Shown: positions 63,965 through 64,000 of the stretch, piece after piece | Numbering within the stretch: the stretch's first letter is position 1 | Layout: each line of letters opens with the position of its first letter | From: an uncultured Pelagibacteraceae bacterium | GTDB lineage: Bacteria; Pseudomonadota; Alphaproteobacteria; Pelagibacterales; Pelagibacteraceae | DNA length: 64,000 nucleotides | Assembly (NCBI GenBank): GCA_902543295.1 | Contig: CACBXW010000002.1 | Span: forward strand, 181,501 to 245,500 | Reading direction: 5' to 3' | Translations under genes and position numbers: made by a program | The notes under the pieces: model-generated | What the model was told of the DNA's origin: nothing | The model's input: the letters and a program-made list of their open reading frames with translations, nothing else | The model's database searches: none

Positions 63965-64000
63965 ATGAGTTATAGCTTTGAATACATTGATATTATACTT
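63965..64000 (+). CDS. Tim44-like domain protein, N-terminus only (truncated by window end)
   Basis: MSYSFEYIDIIL divergent from fxsA, matching the common alphaproteobacterial fxsA/Tim44 arrangement. Confidence 0.6.
   Translation, partial: MSYSFEYIDIIL

Noticed and set aside
1-64000. tRNA, rRNA, CRISPR arrays or transposases
   Set aside because: No cloverleaf-like or rRNA-like segments in the few intergenic gaps, no regularly spaced repeats beyond the short operator-like ones, and no transposase/integrase motifs; short ncRNAs cannot be excluded by eye

Overview
The window is a compact, AT-rich alphaproteobacterial chromosome segment. Gene content and order look like the SAR11/Pelagibacter lineage (taxonomy is inference). 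It is almost wholly coding: about 60 core genes, with no rRNA, tRNA, CRISPR array or mobile element that I could recognise. Blocks, left to right: coaBC(3' end)-dut-moeB; katG with an Irr-like Fur-family regulator; fabA-fabB-fabI; pnp-rpsO-rbfA-infB-nusA; metK-lnt-ybeY-phoH-miaB-fur-tsaB; nfu-trpS-murJ; maeB; dolP/BON-rsmI-lpoA-like-rdgB; grpE-dnaK-dnaJ-dapB-nth; porin; leuS-lptE-holA; parB-parA-rsmG-mnmG-mnmE; rho-hemJ-hemH-hemE; ppsR-maf-aroE-SDR-coaE-dnaQ; secB-fxsA; start of a Tim44-like gene. The most interesting signals are mostly non-coding or below the ORF-track cutoff. (1) A probable chromosomal origin lies in the hemE/ppsR(RP001-like) gap, the longest non-coding gap in the window, with a perfect DnaA box; a parS site lies about 8 kb away inside rsmG. 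(2) Two identical 15-bp Irr/PerR-like operators precede katG, with a related site at the regulator's own start. (3) A three-copy Fur-box-like array lies upstream of an untracked 59-aa, 8-Cys protein. (4) An untracked 36-aa ArfA-like ribosome-rescue protein. (5) Extreme junction compaction: six convergent pairs share interlocked TTAA/TTAG stop codons, and one divergent pair shares an ATGCAT start palindrome.
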